Of a stretch of 64,000 bases of DNA, positions 9,956 through 21,290 are shown piece by piece. The position numbers and the translations under genes are program-made. Source of the DNA: Sipunculus nudus (taxonomy: Eukaryota; Annelida; Sipuncula; Golfingiida; Sipunculidae); the NCBI GenBank assembly GCA_026874595.1, contig CM049308.1, forward strand, positions 38,093,027 to 38,157,026, written 5' to 3'. The first letter of the stretch is position 1. Each line of letters starts with the position of its first letter. Under the pieces are notes generated by a model that was given only the letters and a program-made list of their open reading frames with translations, was not told the origin of the DNA and made no database searches.

Positions 9956-11749
9956 TCACAGAAATGTCTTGGTCAAAGCGTAACATTGATAATTCTTATT
10001 TTGACAAGCCAGTCTGCTACAAAGTCTCTTTGCTTTAAAGCATTTGCACCGGTTTGTCTGACACTGTTTCTTGCCTTTGCTGCAGTCACAGCGGAAGAAC
10101 CCTTGTCCGCCAGAAGTCTTGAGCGCTTGGCGAAGCGAAATGTTACATTCTCTGTTTACATCAGATTCACTCAAGAGTCGCTGGGGACAGACGTCAAACT
10201 GATTCCTACAATATTTTGTGCTCAGAATTCCAGCCTTCACTGCAATTCTGCACATGTCATTTTCGTCCCGATCTAGAATAACTCCAAGTATGTTTCTGGG
10301 ATCACCTCTACCCCTGTCAACCATTGGAATCGGAACAGCAACATTATCTCCCACTTCACCAGCCATTAATTTAACACGGGAGCGCTTGACCATTCTTTCT
10401 GCTTGGGATAACTGAGAATCGCATGCTCTTTTACGCTGACAGGAGACGTCTTGAAGCCACTCGTCCAGAGGTGCAGGGTCGCTGTTGGCAGCTGGTGACG
10501 GTTGCTGATCAGTTGCAGGTGGTGATGGTGGACTGTTGGCAGTAGGTGTTGGTGACTTGTTGGAAGAAGATGATGGTTGGCTGGTGGCCGGAGAGGATGG
10601 CTCCTGGGCTTCTGGGGGTGACTGTGGCTGGTTGTCTGCATCTGCTGATGGTGGACTGGTGGCAGGAAGTAGAGGCTCAGTGGTGTCAACAGAGGCTGAC
10701 TCAGTGTTGACAGATGATGATGGCTGAAGAAGTGCCAGGAGATCATCTTCTGATTTAAGCTTTCTAAGGATTTCTTGTGGGAGAATTGAAGATGCCAAGC
10801 CAACCTTGGGGTCCTCTCCAAACATAGCTTTGTAAGGAGTTCTGTTAATGGCAGCATGATGAGCACAGTTCTACTGTAGCTGCACAAATTTGAGTCCCAA
10901 AGACCAGTCACAGGTACTGCTGTCACTCATCCAAGCTACAAGCATGTCTTTAATGTCAGCATTAGCCCTTTCAACAGAGCCCTGACTTTATGGATGCCTG
11001 GGCTTGCCATGAACCATGATGAGCTGAGGCCACAATACCTTGAGTTCTGTAATGACTTGGGCTGTAAATTCTGAGCCATTCTCACTTTGGAGGATGGCTG
11101 GGGCACCAAAGAGGAGGAAGATATCTAAAAGTTGAAAGGCAACTTCATTAGCTCTCTTTGAAGTCAAGGGTCTCAGGATAACAAACTTTGTGAGGTGGCA
11201 CTGGTAGACCATGATCCATTTGAACTTGACTTGTGCGGTTGACTGCGTGTCAACAAGATCCACCTGACCACGAGAGTTGAACTCACTTGACAGAATAGGT
11301 TTTACAACAATGCCTTTAGTCTTAGGACGTTTCCTTTTCTCTTGACACACAAAACAGTAAGACTTGTAGAGTTCAACAGCATCTGTTGTGACGTTGGCAT
11401 ACTTTTGCCCAAGGTGTTTTAACATCCTGCCACGACCACCATGTCGAGTTGCGATATGAGCTTTACTGATGATGTCATATGTGTCTTCTATTGTTGCGTA
11501 GTACACTGGGCGATCCTCTGGTGAATTTCTCTTCTTTATAAGCTTCTCCACATCACCACACTGTAGTGCTTCATACTTCTTTAGGATGTAGTACTGGTGA
11601 CGTGACTTTGAGCTTGAAATTTCAGCTGCTGTTTTCAGATCTTGAATAGTCTTGTAGTACAACTCCTTAGGAATGAGATGTTTTGCACATTTGGAATACT
11701 TCTTGAACAATTCCTCCCTGAATTCGGTCTCAAAATTCTGCTGTGCCAT
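9956..11749 (-). pseudogene. Ginger-type integrase-like transposase, two in-frame stops
   Basis: One frame of 598 codons from ATG 11749 to 9956 is broken by TAA at 10988-10990 and TAG at 10871-10873. Residues 98-135 hold an H-x4-H...C-x2-C integrase zinc-binding domain. The core domain follows with QVDLVD (Asp164), FGAP, and SENGSEF, where the second catalytic Asp (normally SDNG) is Glu223. The third acidic residue falls in SVERAN, just past the first stop. After the core comes a long Pro/Ser/Ala/Thr linker, and a Cys-rich end (CDCSKGKKQCQTNRCKC...). Such proteins cut and join DNA at TIRs in the nucleus. The two stops sit where coding similarity is otherwise continuous, so they are recent nonsense changes. 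Host-domesticated relatives are KRBA2 and SCAND3. Confidence 0.85.
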
Positions 11750-12191
11750 TGCGCATCAAAAGATGGAATGATGGAATGAGCCCAGTACAGCTGAATTTAT
11801 AGGCTAAATAAATTTGACCATACCTACAATTAGAGACTTTGAATCACCGGATTAAATTAATCATCAAAGGGAACTCATCAAAGCATTGACCGCTGACTTT
11901 TGTAACACATCATTTAAAGTAATCAACAGCGAAACAAAGCATGTATCATATGGCTGTCACTTTGAGCCAAACATTAAAGTACTCAGTGGACTGTGAGCTA
12001 ATTAGCGTGAAATGTTGTGAATACCATTAACATTGAGAACTATCTCTATGAAACAGCAAACAGTGACTTTAACCCCTTTGTAGTGCCTATAAATAGTGTG
12101 AAATGTTATGAATATGGTGATGATAATACTCCGTGAACAGCAAACTCTGATAGATATAGAGTGCTGTCTTAAAATTTCATTGGAACCCATC

Positions 12192-12751
12192 CAGTAAGAT
12201 TATGTAAAATAAAAGTAATTAAATGTTTTGAATATGGGTAAGATTTTATAAAATAAAGTTACTGAAATGTTATGGATATGAGTAAAATTGTCTAAAATAA
12301 AGGTACTGAAATGTTATGAATATGCGTAAGATTGCGTAAAATAAAGATACTGAAATGTTATGAATTAAGTAAGATTGTGTTAATAAGGTTACTGAAATGT
12401 TATGAATATGAGTAAGATTGTGTAAAATATATGAACTGAAATGTTATGAATATGATAATGATAACTCAAACTCTGACAAGATATCATTACACAAATTCCC
12501 TGAAATCCATTCAGTAAGATTGTGTTAAACGAAGGTACTATTTTCAGGGATTACACGAAATGTTATGAATATAAGTAAGATTGTTTAAAAAATTCACTGA
12601 AATCTTATGAATGTAAGTAAGATGGTGTAAAATATATGAACTGAAATGTTATGAATATGATAATGATAACTCAAACTCTGACAAGATATCATTACACAAA
12701 TTCCCTGAAATCCATTCAGTAAGATTGTGTAAAACGAAGGTACTATTTTCA
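12192..12751 (+). repeat. Minisatellite of about 43 bp beside the right TIR
   Basis: Irregular tandem copies of a unit containing GTAAGATTGTGTAAAATAAA, a 'gtactgaaatg' block and TTATGAATATG. A larger ~198-bp block is itself duplicated (12424-12560 and 12622-12760). It includes 'ttcagggattacacgaaat', the inner edge of the right TIR, so TIR sequence has been carried into the array. Confidence 0.75.
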
Positions 12752-12880
12752 GGGATTACACGAAATCCCTACACTTTTTAGTGATTTCATGAAATCCCTA
12801 AGTGAAACAGTGATTTCACGGATTCCCTGAAAGTTTCAGGGATTTCGCGAAATCCCTTGTTACACACATTTACTGTAACA
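12752..12880 (-). repeat. Right TIR of the Ginger element
   Basis: Reverse complement of 9471-9600. It contains the perfect 20-bp palindrome AGGGATTTCGCGAAATCCCT at about 12837-12856 and ends TTTACTGTAACA, followed by TATATA. Confidence 0.85.
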
Positions 12881-12959
12881 TATATACATATCAGGAGAGG
12901 ACTTCAATATCCTTGTAACACAGAAAGACTTTAAAAAAAGAAACAAGTTCATTTAACAT

Positions 12960-13265
12960 ATTGCCAATTGTGTGCATGATCAGCTGGGAAGGATTGGGAG
13001 GTGGGCGTAGCCTGGTTTTACGGAAAGGGGGGGGGGGGGTTGGGGGTTTGATGCCAGGGTTGGCTCGGCGGGGTAAAGGTTACTGGCGTGTTCATGGTTT
13101 GGTGGTTCGCTGGGTGTAAATAGCCCGGATCAGTGGATTCACGGAAAAGGGGGGGGGGGGGGGGGTTGATGCCTGGGTTGGCTCGGCGGAGTAAAGGTTA
13201 CTGGCGTGTTCATGGTTTGGTGGTTCGCTGGGTATAAATAGCCCGGATCAGTTGTCTGAAACAGC
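12960..13265 (+). repeat. G-rich repeat flanking the Ginger element, right copy with a ~121-bp tandem duplication
   Basis: Starts with the same GCCAATTGTGTGCATGATCA block as 9328. Then a unit with a poly-G run, GGTTGGCTCGGCGG, GTAAAGGTTACTGGCGTG and TAGCCCGGATCAGT occurs twice, from about 13020 and 13141. A C-run follows at 13265-13277. Confidence 0.7.
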
Positions 13266-13459
13266 CCCCCCCCCCCCCACCCCCATTCCCCATTGACTGG
13301 ATCACCATGTTTGGCCCAAGAAAATAGCTGCCTTATTTGCCACTTTAAAAAAATATGACTAGTGTTTCAAGACCTTTAGCAAATAGTGGACGTATAACAT
13401 CTGTCTCCAAACAAATAAACTCCACGCATATCTTCTAGGATAATTTCATGTTTTTTTTG
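13266..13459. other. Spacer between the G-rich repeat and the right inverted arm
   Basis: Short AT-rich sequence with no feature seen beyond the C-run at its start. Confidence 0.35.
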
Positions 13460-14140
13460 TAGATGCAGGCAATTGGATAACTACCATAACTGTTATGCCT
13501 GAAGATATAAACTTTTCACTTCAGTCTAAGTTTCTTAACCTTTTGACCATTGATGACCTGATTATTCAATCAATTTTGATATTGGTCATTTAAATGTATA
13601 GAAGGCTTTTATACAAACATCTTAAATGGTAATTTTTTTTTATTTTGCTATCAGTTGAACCAAAGATATAGTAGTTTATGTTTCTCTTACCCCTAAATGC
13701 CCTCTCTTGAGCAACCATGGGCATGGCTAATGACGTCATTCTCCAATTTATTGCCGATTTACCAGAAGTCTGCCACTACTTTGTGGTTACGTCTAATTTT
13801 CCTGTTCACGAATGTGAATCTTTTCATGCACACGGAACCTTCGCAACTAATGAACTATTGGTGTCTCCCACACAAGTAAACTTTTCAAATGGAATTGGAT
13901 ATATGATATATTGATATCATGTTGCCTAAATATATTCTATATGTTTACCTACAATGACCTTAAATAGAATCTTTACCTTCTGGCTTTCCTTTGCCGCATC
14001 GAGTGATATTTTCCTTTTCCGGGATAAGAGGCCTGTAACAGACATTAAGCTACCCACTTGGCACTGCTATCACACAGAAATGTAAAGTAGAGTTAAGAAG
14101 CTTTCCAAAAAGGTATGATAGAATTTGACACCTTTCTGCA
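13460..14140 (+). repeat. Right arm of a long inverted repeat
   Basis: Inverse of 6646-7322. It carries the 65-codon MGMANDVILQ frame at 13717-13914 (plus strand), differing from the left arm at two residues (Gly to Asp, Thr to Ser). The arms together bracket about 6.1 kb that includes the Ginger element. Confidence 0.75.
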
Positions 14141-14528
14141 ACTGGTATGTTGTTTAGAAATTAGCCGTCTGTACAGCTGATATTTAAATAAGCTGAGACA
14201 CAGCCTCACTCTGAGACTCGGAGCAGAGTAGCCTATATTTAATAAGCCCTAGTGATAAAGCTGAAAATTATCTGTAATTTGAATTAAATTTATTTTGGTA
14301 ATCTTATTGGTTTGTTTTAATTGCCAGCAATAAAGCTACATTGTTGACACTGCTCTGATTTTATATAATAAAGTATTGATAAATCATTGGTCACACTGTG
14401 ATTGACAATTGTGTTTAGTAGTGCAGGTAATAGTTGTGGAGTAAGGAGTGATTTTTTGAGTATTCATCACAATTCATATTGTACACATATATGTACTGAT
14501 ATAAGTATATTGTTCTGGTAAAGTAGTA

Positions 14529-14566
<38 letters not shown>

Positions 14567-14843
14567 TGTTACGGGGTTACATGTGCGCCACCGACATGGG
14601 TTCGAATCCCAAATCGGCCCAATATTTTCCCCTGAGCAATTTGTCTTCGTAACAAAATGGGGGATCGTCCAACGTGACGGTAAACTTTGTGGCCCAGGGA
14701 ATAAGCTCACCAAAGTGTGACTCCTGGGATAATTAGTCTTGTTCTGATAGCAGAACGCTCTTAAGAGGGGGTGTGTTACAGTGTGACACAGGTTCGAATC
14801 CCGGATCGGCCTAATATTTTCCCCTGAACAATTTGTCTTCGTG

Positions 14844-14899
<56 letters not shown>
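14529..14899 (+). repeat. TA microsatellites and a SINE-like fragment with tRNA B-box-like motifs
   Basis: (TA)n tracts at about 14529-14572 and 14848-14899 enclose two direct copies, 192 bases apart, of a ~60-bp block: GGTTCGAATCCC, a 'gatcggcc' block, AATATTTTCCCCTGA and CAATTTGTCTTCGT. The GGTTCGAATCC core is a good RNA polymerase III B box, as in tRNA-derived SINEs. I could not fold a tRNA or find a convincing A box. Confidence 0.5.
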
Positions 14900-14902
<3 letters not shown>

Positions 14903-15135
14903 CATGCGAATTGTCATGCGAATATTTCACAAATGTCTCGCGAATGTCTTGTGAACATCGCACGACATTCGCACGACGGGTATACGAATTCAAGCCGAAT
15001 TTTTGGCCAAACACCCGTACGATGTTCGCAAACATGTCTTCGATACGATTCAGTGTAATTGCAAGTGAAAACTGTCGCCAATTCGCGTATTTTGTCGCAA
15101 TAGTCGTGTCTTCAACTAGTCGCAAGCTGTCGGAG
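14900..15135 (+). repeat. Repeat-like block dense in TCG and GCGAA motifs
   Basis: Closely spaced copies of TGCGAAT, TCGCGAAT and CGCACGA motifs, partly in inverted orientation, in otherwise AT-rich DNA suggest a decayed transposon end. No coding potential that I trust. Confidence 0.4.
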
Positions 15136-16103
15136 CCCAATAAGATACTACCGTAAGAGTAACCATAAAACTGTCATCAAGCGGCGCTTGAAAAGCCGCT
15201 ATTGACGGAGCTATGTTGCATGTCGAGTGTTTGTTAACTGGTTTTAGGTTGGCTGCTAGTCACATCATACGCACGATGTTATTTCAGCAGACAACGACAA
15301 ATCAGTAGCATCTTTAGAAGCGCAAGATTTCCACTGCCTCGGGAGCGTAGCCCTCCTTGGGCTTATATGTAACTCAGGTATAAAAACAATAAATACATAG
15401 TGATAGACTTTAACATTAATTAGCATCATTATAATATACGGGCTGTGCATTTTCTAACAGATTAAGACAAAAGTAATTCTTTCCTCTTGTTCTTAGAGCG
15501 GACCAAGTATTCAGCCAAAACCTTACAACCACCATTCATTAAATTAACCAATTGAACTGTTTTATCATGAAGACGAAAATGTGCGTAATTGTCAGATACG
15601 CTTTATCAAATAGAATTGTTCGGAGTGCATTGTAATAGTATGCTTTGTCAGATATTTTGATACAGCTGGATTGTCGTGCCAAAAAGGATTTTATTAGCTA
15701 ACTTTCTCAATTTTGGGGTACTGATTCCAAAAATATCAGGTGCCATTTCTTCCCTGTTTTTGTCACATTAAAAATAAATTATGAAAATTAATTTTAATAA
15801 TTTCAACAAAAGTGATTCCCTGGAACGCGCTATGCATGGCAAATTATCCCTATGAGATGAACCATTACTCTTACATTCACCAAGCATTCAAATTGAAACA
15901 ATTCAGCAAATGTCTGTGGTGCAGGTAGTTAAGCTATTTCCGGAGAGAAATTGTTCCATCGTATGTTTCCTCCCATCCAGTGTCAATGAGATGAGGAATT
16001 TTCGATCCTGACCCCTTATTCCATTTGCAAGTTAGCGATATGGGACATGCTCTCTGAATGTGTGGGATTAATGCAGGCTTCATCTTCGCCCACTTCGTTT
16101 TTT
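15136..16103. other. No gene seen
   Basis: Mostly AT-rich. A short GC-richer patch near 15330-15365 contains 'gggagcgtagccctccttgggc', unidentified. Confidence 0.35.
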
Positions 16104-17672
16104 TAGCTCAGCTGACTGTAAGTCATCTGAGCTTTAGCAATCACTCTTTGCCTCGTCCGTCCGTCCGCCCGGCCATCCGGGCGTCCGTCTGTTAACAAGG
16201 CACAAATCGTAACAGCTGGACCTAGAATCATGTAACTTGGCATTCTGAGAGGTCCGTGAAAAATCTCCTTGGAAACTAGAAAATAGGTCTCTGTTACCCA
16301 TATTCTTCGAGCTATGGGGCCACAAAGCACCCCCCAAAATAGTCAAAAATTTCATACAAAAACTTCCATATCTCATTAACTACATCACAGATGGTCATGA
16401 TTTTTGGCATACATATTAATCATGAGATGTTTCATCAGTTTCTGCAGACTGGTGGCGCCACCTGGTTTTTTCGATATTTTACGAATTTTTCACTCTATTT
16501 TTGAGACCTTTAAAAATGTGAACATCTGTTAACAGGGCACAAATCGTAAAGACTGGACCTAGAATTTTCATTCATGACGCACTGAGAGACCTATGGAAAG
16601 TCTCCATGGAAACCTGAAATAAGGTCTCTGTTACCCATATCCTTTCAGCTGTGGGGCTCCCAATTACCCCCCAGAATAATGGCAAATTTGATAAAAACAA
16701 ACTGCAACATCTCAATAACTACAACACTGATGGTCATGATTTTTGGCATACATATTGATCATGAGATGTTTCATCAGTTTCTGCAGACTGGTGGCGCCAC
16801 CTGTATTTTTCGATTTTTTTACGATTTGTTTTCTCTATTTTTGAGACCTTAAAAAAATGTAAACATCTGTCAACAGGGTACAAATCATAACAACTGGACC
16901 TAGAATCTTCATTCTTGATACACAGGGAGAACAATGAAAAGTCTTCATGTAAACCTGAAATTAGGTCTCTGTTTCCCATATCCTTGAGCTATGGCACTCC
17001 AAAGTACAGCTCAGAATAATGGAAAATTTTATACAAAAGCTGAAGTATCTGAACAACTAATGCAGAGATCACCATAATTGTTTGCATGGATATTGATCAT
17101 GGAGTGTTTCATCAGTTTCTGCAGACTGGTGGCACCACCTGTATTTGTTCGGGTTTTTAAACGAATGTTTTTCTCTATTTTTGAGACCTTTAAAGATATG
17201 AAAATCTGTTAACAGGGCACAAATCATAACAACTGGACCTAGAATCTTCATTCTTGTCATGCAAGGAGGCCCATGAAGAGTGTCTGTGGAAACCTGAAAT
17301 TAGGTCTGTTTCCCATATCCTTCAAGCTATAGGACTCCGAACTATCCCTCAAAATAATGGAAAATTTGATACAACAGCTGAAGTATCTGAACAACTAATG
17401 TAGATATCACCATGATTCTTTGCATGGATATTGACCATTAAGTGTTTTTATTTCTTTCTGCAGACTGGTGGAGCCACCTGTATTTTTTTTAAGTCTATGC
17501 ATTTTTTCTCTATTTTTGAGATATATAAATACAGACACAATCTTGGACTGTTGGTTTAATCTGTTTGATGCTTCAGTTGAATGGGTAAATACTACCGTTC
17601 AGATGATAAAATTTCCTTGTGCGAAGCTCTTCCCAGTCAGCTGAGCGTCATGACCCATGGGTCACTTGTTTA
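16104..17672 (+). repeat. Repeat family A with about four ~340-bp tandem modules
   Basis: The start 'tttagctcagctgactgtaa' is followed by modules beginning with a TGTTAACA.GGCACAAATC-type landmark at about 16191, 16527, 16869 and 17209. Each module has 'tggacctagaat', 'tctgttacccata', a 'ctatggg' block, 'catcagtttctgcagact' and then GGTGGCGCCACC or a variant (16451, 16790, 17128, 17467). The block closes with 'cagctgagcgtcatgaccca' and TGGGTCACTTGTT near 17670. Resembles 5221-6235. Confidence 0.8.
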
Positions 17673-18102
17673 ATATAAACTATGTGATTTCTTGTTTTAA
17701 AGCTCTAATAATGCTTTATTCACTTACTTTTGGACATACCGGCAAATAGGCATCCGATTAAGTGCAACAATAGCATGTTAACCTAACAGAATTAAAGTTC
17801 TCCTATGTTTTATCGTTGCACATTTTATTCGTATGTCAAAGGTGAACTTTGCTTAATCCTATCTGATGATGATATGAAGTTTACCTTCAATTTATTTTTT
17901 AACAAGTTTTAAATATAAATAAAGACTTCTTTAGCTGGTAAAAAAAATCCCTGTCCGTGACGTCTCCGTTAGTTTAATGTTTCGCAAGTCTTTAACTCCA
18001 AACTTACAAGGTCAAACTTAAAATACCAACATTCCTTTTACCATGTGTGTGAACATTAAAAATTCTCAGCATTTCTATCAAAGATAACTTTACCATACCC
18101 AT
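17673..18102. other. No gene seen
   Basis: AT-rich spacer without recognisable features. Confidence 0.35.
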
Positions 18103-18485
18103 TTATGGTGTTAGGGACGTTCGAACAAAGGGAGTCACAAAAGCAGGACAGTAGTCATTTATCATATGACCATTCTTGATAGCTTGGACAACTGCTGTGG
18201 CTTCGGTAATCCACATTGGTTATCGTTTCTCACCTATGCGTGATGCAGTTGAATCTGATTTACCTGAAGACTTAATGCTGTACTCTTTAGTAACTTGGAC
18301 AAAGGCATTCTTGTCACTTGGAATAAGAAGAAGACCATTGGAGGAGAAGAGGTACCTTTGAATAACAGAAAACCTGTTTCTACCTATTGTCTCACTCAAA
18401 GACTGCAACACACTATGGCATGACTGCTGAACTACAAGCAATCTTGCCAATAGTTGTCTATCTTCTCTTAACCAACCTTACACAT
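18103..18485 (-). pseudogene. Coding-like relic, unrecognised
   Basis: One minus-strand frame is open from about 18471 to 18103 apart from a TAA at 18220-18222; its residue composition is protein-like on both sides of the stop. Short pieces read QSLSETIGRNRFSVIQRYLF and WITEATAVVQAIKNGH. A further protein-like fragment lies at about 18590-18690 in another phase. I cannot assign a family; a decayed retroelement or transposon gene is the most likely source. Confidence 0.35.
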
Positions 18486-18696
18486 ACTGAAGGTCCTTAT
18501 AGCTTAACTTTTGCCATAATCGATTTCTCTGATGTAGATACAACTAATCTCTTCTCCCTTATGGCTGCCTGCATGCTCAAGTGAAGCAAATCAAGTGAAT
18601 TCTACTCCTGTTCCAAAGAACTTACGCGACATCATGCCGTCTGCCCAAGGTCTTAGTAACATATTACGTGGAACTCTCTTCTTAAGAATGTTGTTT

Positions 18697-21290
18697 TTTT
18701 AGCGAACCTGTGAGCTTATGCGATGGTGTGGCGTCATCCGGCGTCCTTCGGCCGTCGTCCGTCTTCTGTACATTAACCCATACTACCTTGAAAACGGCAA
18801 ATGTTAGCATCTCAAAAATTGTATGCAAAAAAAAATTAGTCATCTAAAAAACTCTATCGGATTTTGTTTTTTTTTTTTTTTTTGCTAAGTGCACTTTCTT
18901 AGATTTTATTGGAAAAAAGCTAAAAAAAGCTTTAGAATCTTCTTCTCCGAAATTGTTCAGCAAAATTGTCCAGTATTTCATAGAAATGATTCGTAGAACA
19001 TTCTCTCCCAAGTTTGTTCGAATGGTTTAAGTTCGGTGATTTTTGGCCGAGTTATAGGAAGTTGAACTAAGTCATCTGTCGAAAAAGCATACTAAAATTA
19101 CAATCTCAGAAACAGATGGAGGTATCATCACCAAATTTTATGCCAATGTTGGTCACATGAGTCATATCTGAATTCGACGTATTGGTTGCGCCACCTGCAT
19201 CAGCCTTTTTTGTACGGGGGTCTTCAGTGCCCGTATCATACTGACGGCTACAAAAAAAAACTTCTTCAATGAAAACATATGGCCAAAATGTTTAATATCG
19301 CACAGAAATGATCATAGGGTAGTGCTTTCTGAAGTTTGTTCAAATGGTCTCAGTTCAGTGACTTTTGGCTGAGTTATGGTAAGCTGAATTTAGTCATGTG
19401 CCATAACAGCCCATTTGAGCTCAGTGTCTACAAAGATCTTTTTCTCAAAAACCACTGGGCCAAATTATTAAATCTCAAATACTAATTATACTTAGATATT
19501 GATAATTCAAGTTTGTTCAAATGGTTTTGGTTCAGTGATTTTTGGCTGAGTTATGGGAAGCTTAACTTAGCCATTTTGCAGTATTTTCCCAGATGATATA
19601 TAAACCTGCAAAACGTTTTTTTGACTGACGCCACTGAGGCCAATTTGTTTAATATTTTAAAAGAATAATCCACTGAGTTATTCTTATAATAATTGTCTTT
19701 TATGGTTCCAAAGAATGAATTTTGGCTGAATTATAAAGATTGACGAGTCATTTTACCATATATGTTAGCTGTTACATCTAGCCTGGCACCAGTTTATCAG
19801 CATCTGTTACATCATGCCTCTAGACATTAAGACTTCAGGTTATCTATGATTAATATTGACAAGAATGCTTTTTAAAGGCTTTTAAAAAAATGTAGATTTA
19901 TTATTTTAGATATTCCTCATGCCAGGCAATTTTTACAATCACAGGTATACAGCTCCCTGTGGGTATATGAAGACGGCTGTACATGGATTATAAATATTTG
20001 ATATCCATACTCAACTTAATTCAAGATTTTGCCATCAGTGAGATGTATCTATATAATAATTTTGCATTTAATATGCATCTGTGGTAATTTTTAGCGAACC
20101 TGTGAGCTAATGCGGCGTCCGTCTTTTTACATCTTCTCCTCCGAAACGGTCAAGCCAAATTGATCAATATATCGCAGAAGTAATCTTTTACATCATCTCT
20201 CTCATATTTGCTCGAATGATTCAAGTTCGGTGAATTTTGACCGAGTAAAAGGCAGCTTAACTTAGTCATCTTTCCAAAAAAGCATACTAAAATGACAAGC
20301 TATCATAACCAAATTTTATGCCAGTGTTGGTCACATGAGTCATATATGTAATTCAGGTATTGGTGGCGCCACCTGCATTGACCTTTTTTTTACTGGGGTC
20401 ATTGGTCATCTGTACATTAAGCCATAATTTCTCAGGAATAGCAGGAGCTACCACCCCCAGATTTTATGCAATAACTTGTCAAATATCAAATGTTGTGGGA
20501 TTCAGCTGATTTTTTTGCTATCTGCATTTACTTAGATTTTATAGGGAAAAAGCTGAAAAACCTTTAAAAGTCTTCTTCTTGTAAACAGCGCAGCCAAATT
20601 GTTCAATATTTTACAGAAATGATCCCAGAGGCAAGCCCTCTCAAGCTTGTTCAAATGGTTTGCATTTGTTGAATTTTAGCCGAGTTACACGAATTTGAAC
20701 TTACATTTAGCAAAGTAAGCATTCTGACATGGTAATCTCAGAAATGACAGAAGCTAATATTACCAAGTATTTTGCAAATGTTGGTCACATGACTTATATT
20801 TGAAGTTGCAGATTTCGTGGTGCCACCTACATTGACCTGTTTTTTATGGGCAAGAACCTCATAATTTTTGCCTCTTTCAGCTTAAAATGTTTATGATGAA
20901 ACTGTCAAGTTGAATCGTTCAATTGTTCAAAAGAATTATCCTAGGACATGGTTCTTTCAATCATTGTTGATTTTTGGTTGGTTTTTGGTTGAGTCATGGA
21001 AAGCTTAATTAGGTCTTATGGCCATTATTAAACTGAGGACTGCAATAGTGTTCTTCTACAAAATTATTGTTTCAATTATAACTTCTGTAACATTGCATAA
21101 AAGTTATTCTTAGGTGGCCTTTGTTCAAGTTTATTTGAATGATTTTTGGCAGAATCATTGGACCTTTTAACAGAAAGGACTGCATCTTATATTATTCTAG
21201 ATATTTTGATAAAACGTTTATGAATATGTCAGCTTGAAAAAAAAGCATTTTAGCCAAAATCTTTTAGTATGTGTAAACAGATTTACCAAC
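18697..21290 (+). repeat. Repeat family B, two long degenerate copies
   Basis: Copies open with TTTTTAGCGAACCTGTGAGC at 18697 and about 20090. Each contains degenerate modules with CTTCTTCTCCGAA-like, 'aagtttgttcaaatggttt' and 'gatttttggc.gagttat' landmarks. The GGTGGCGCCACC-type 12-mer appears at 19184, 20362 and 20816. No open frame of note. Confidence 0.75.

Larger units (their letters stand above)
9471..12880 (-). mobile_element. Ginger-type DNA transposon, 3.4 kb, non-autonomous by mutation
   Basis: Both ends carry matching TIRs that start TGTTACAGTAAA, fitting the TGTNR start described for Ginger elements. The flanking bases are TATA on both sides (TATATA also fits), consistent with a short target duplication in low-complexity DNA. 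Inside is one integrase-like transposase gene on the minus strand with a Cys-rich C-terminus, the arrangement of Ginger (Gypsy-integrase-related) transposons and of KRBA2/SCAND3-like host proteins. No reverse transcriptase is present, which argues against an LTR retrotransposon. The transposase is broken by two nonsense codons. A minisatellite lies against the right TIR. The element sits inside the long inverted repeat 6646-14140. Confidence 0.85.

Noticed and set aside
10366-10926. 186-codon minus-strand frame overlapping the Ginger transposase
   Set aside because: It is the second frame of the low-complexity Pro/Ser linker of the transposase.
14595-14615. A tRNA gene
   Set aside because: Only a B-box-like GGTTCGAATCCC is present; no acceptor stem or A box could be paired.
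14474-15140. Frames of 147 and 109 codons on the minus strand
   Set aside because: They consist largely of Ile-Tyr runs from (TA)n microsatellites.
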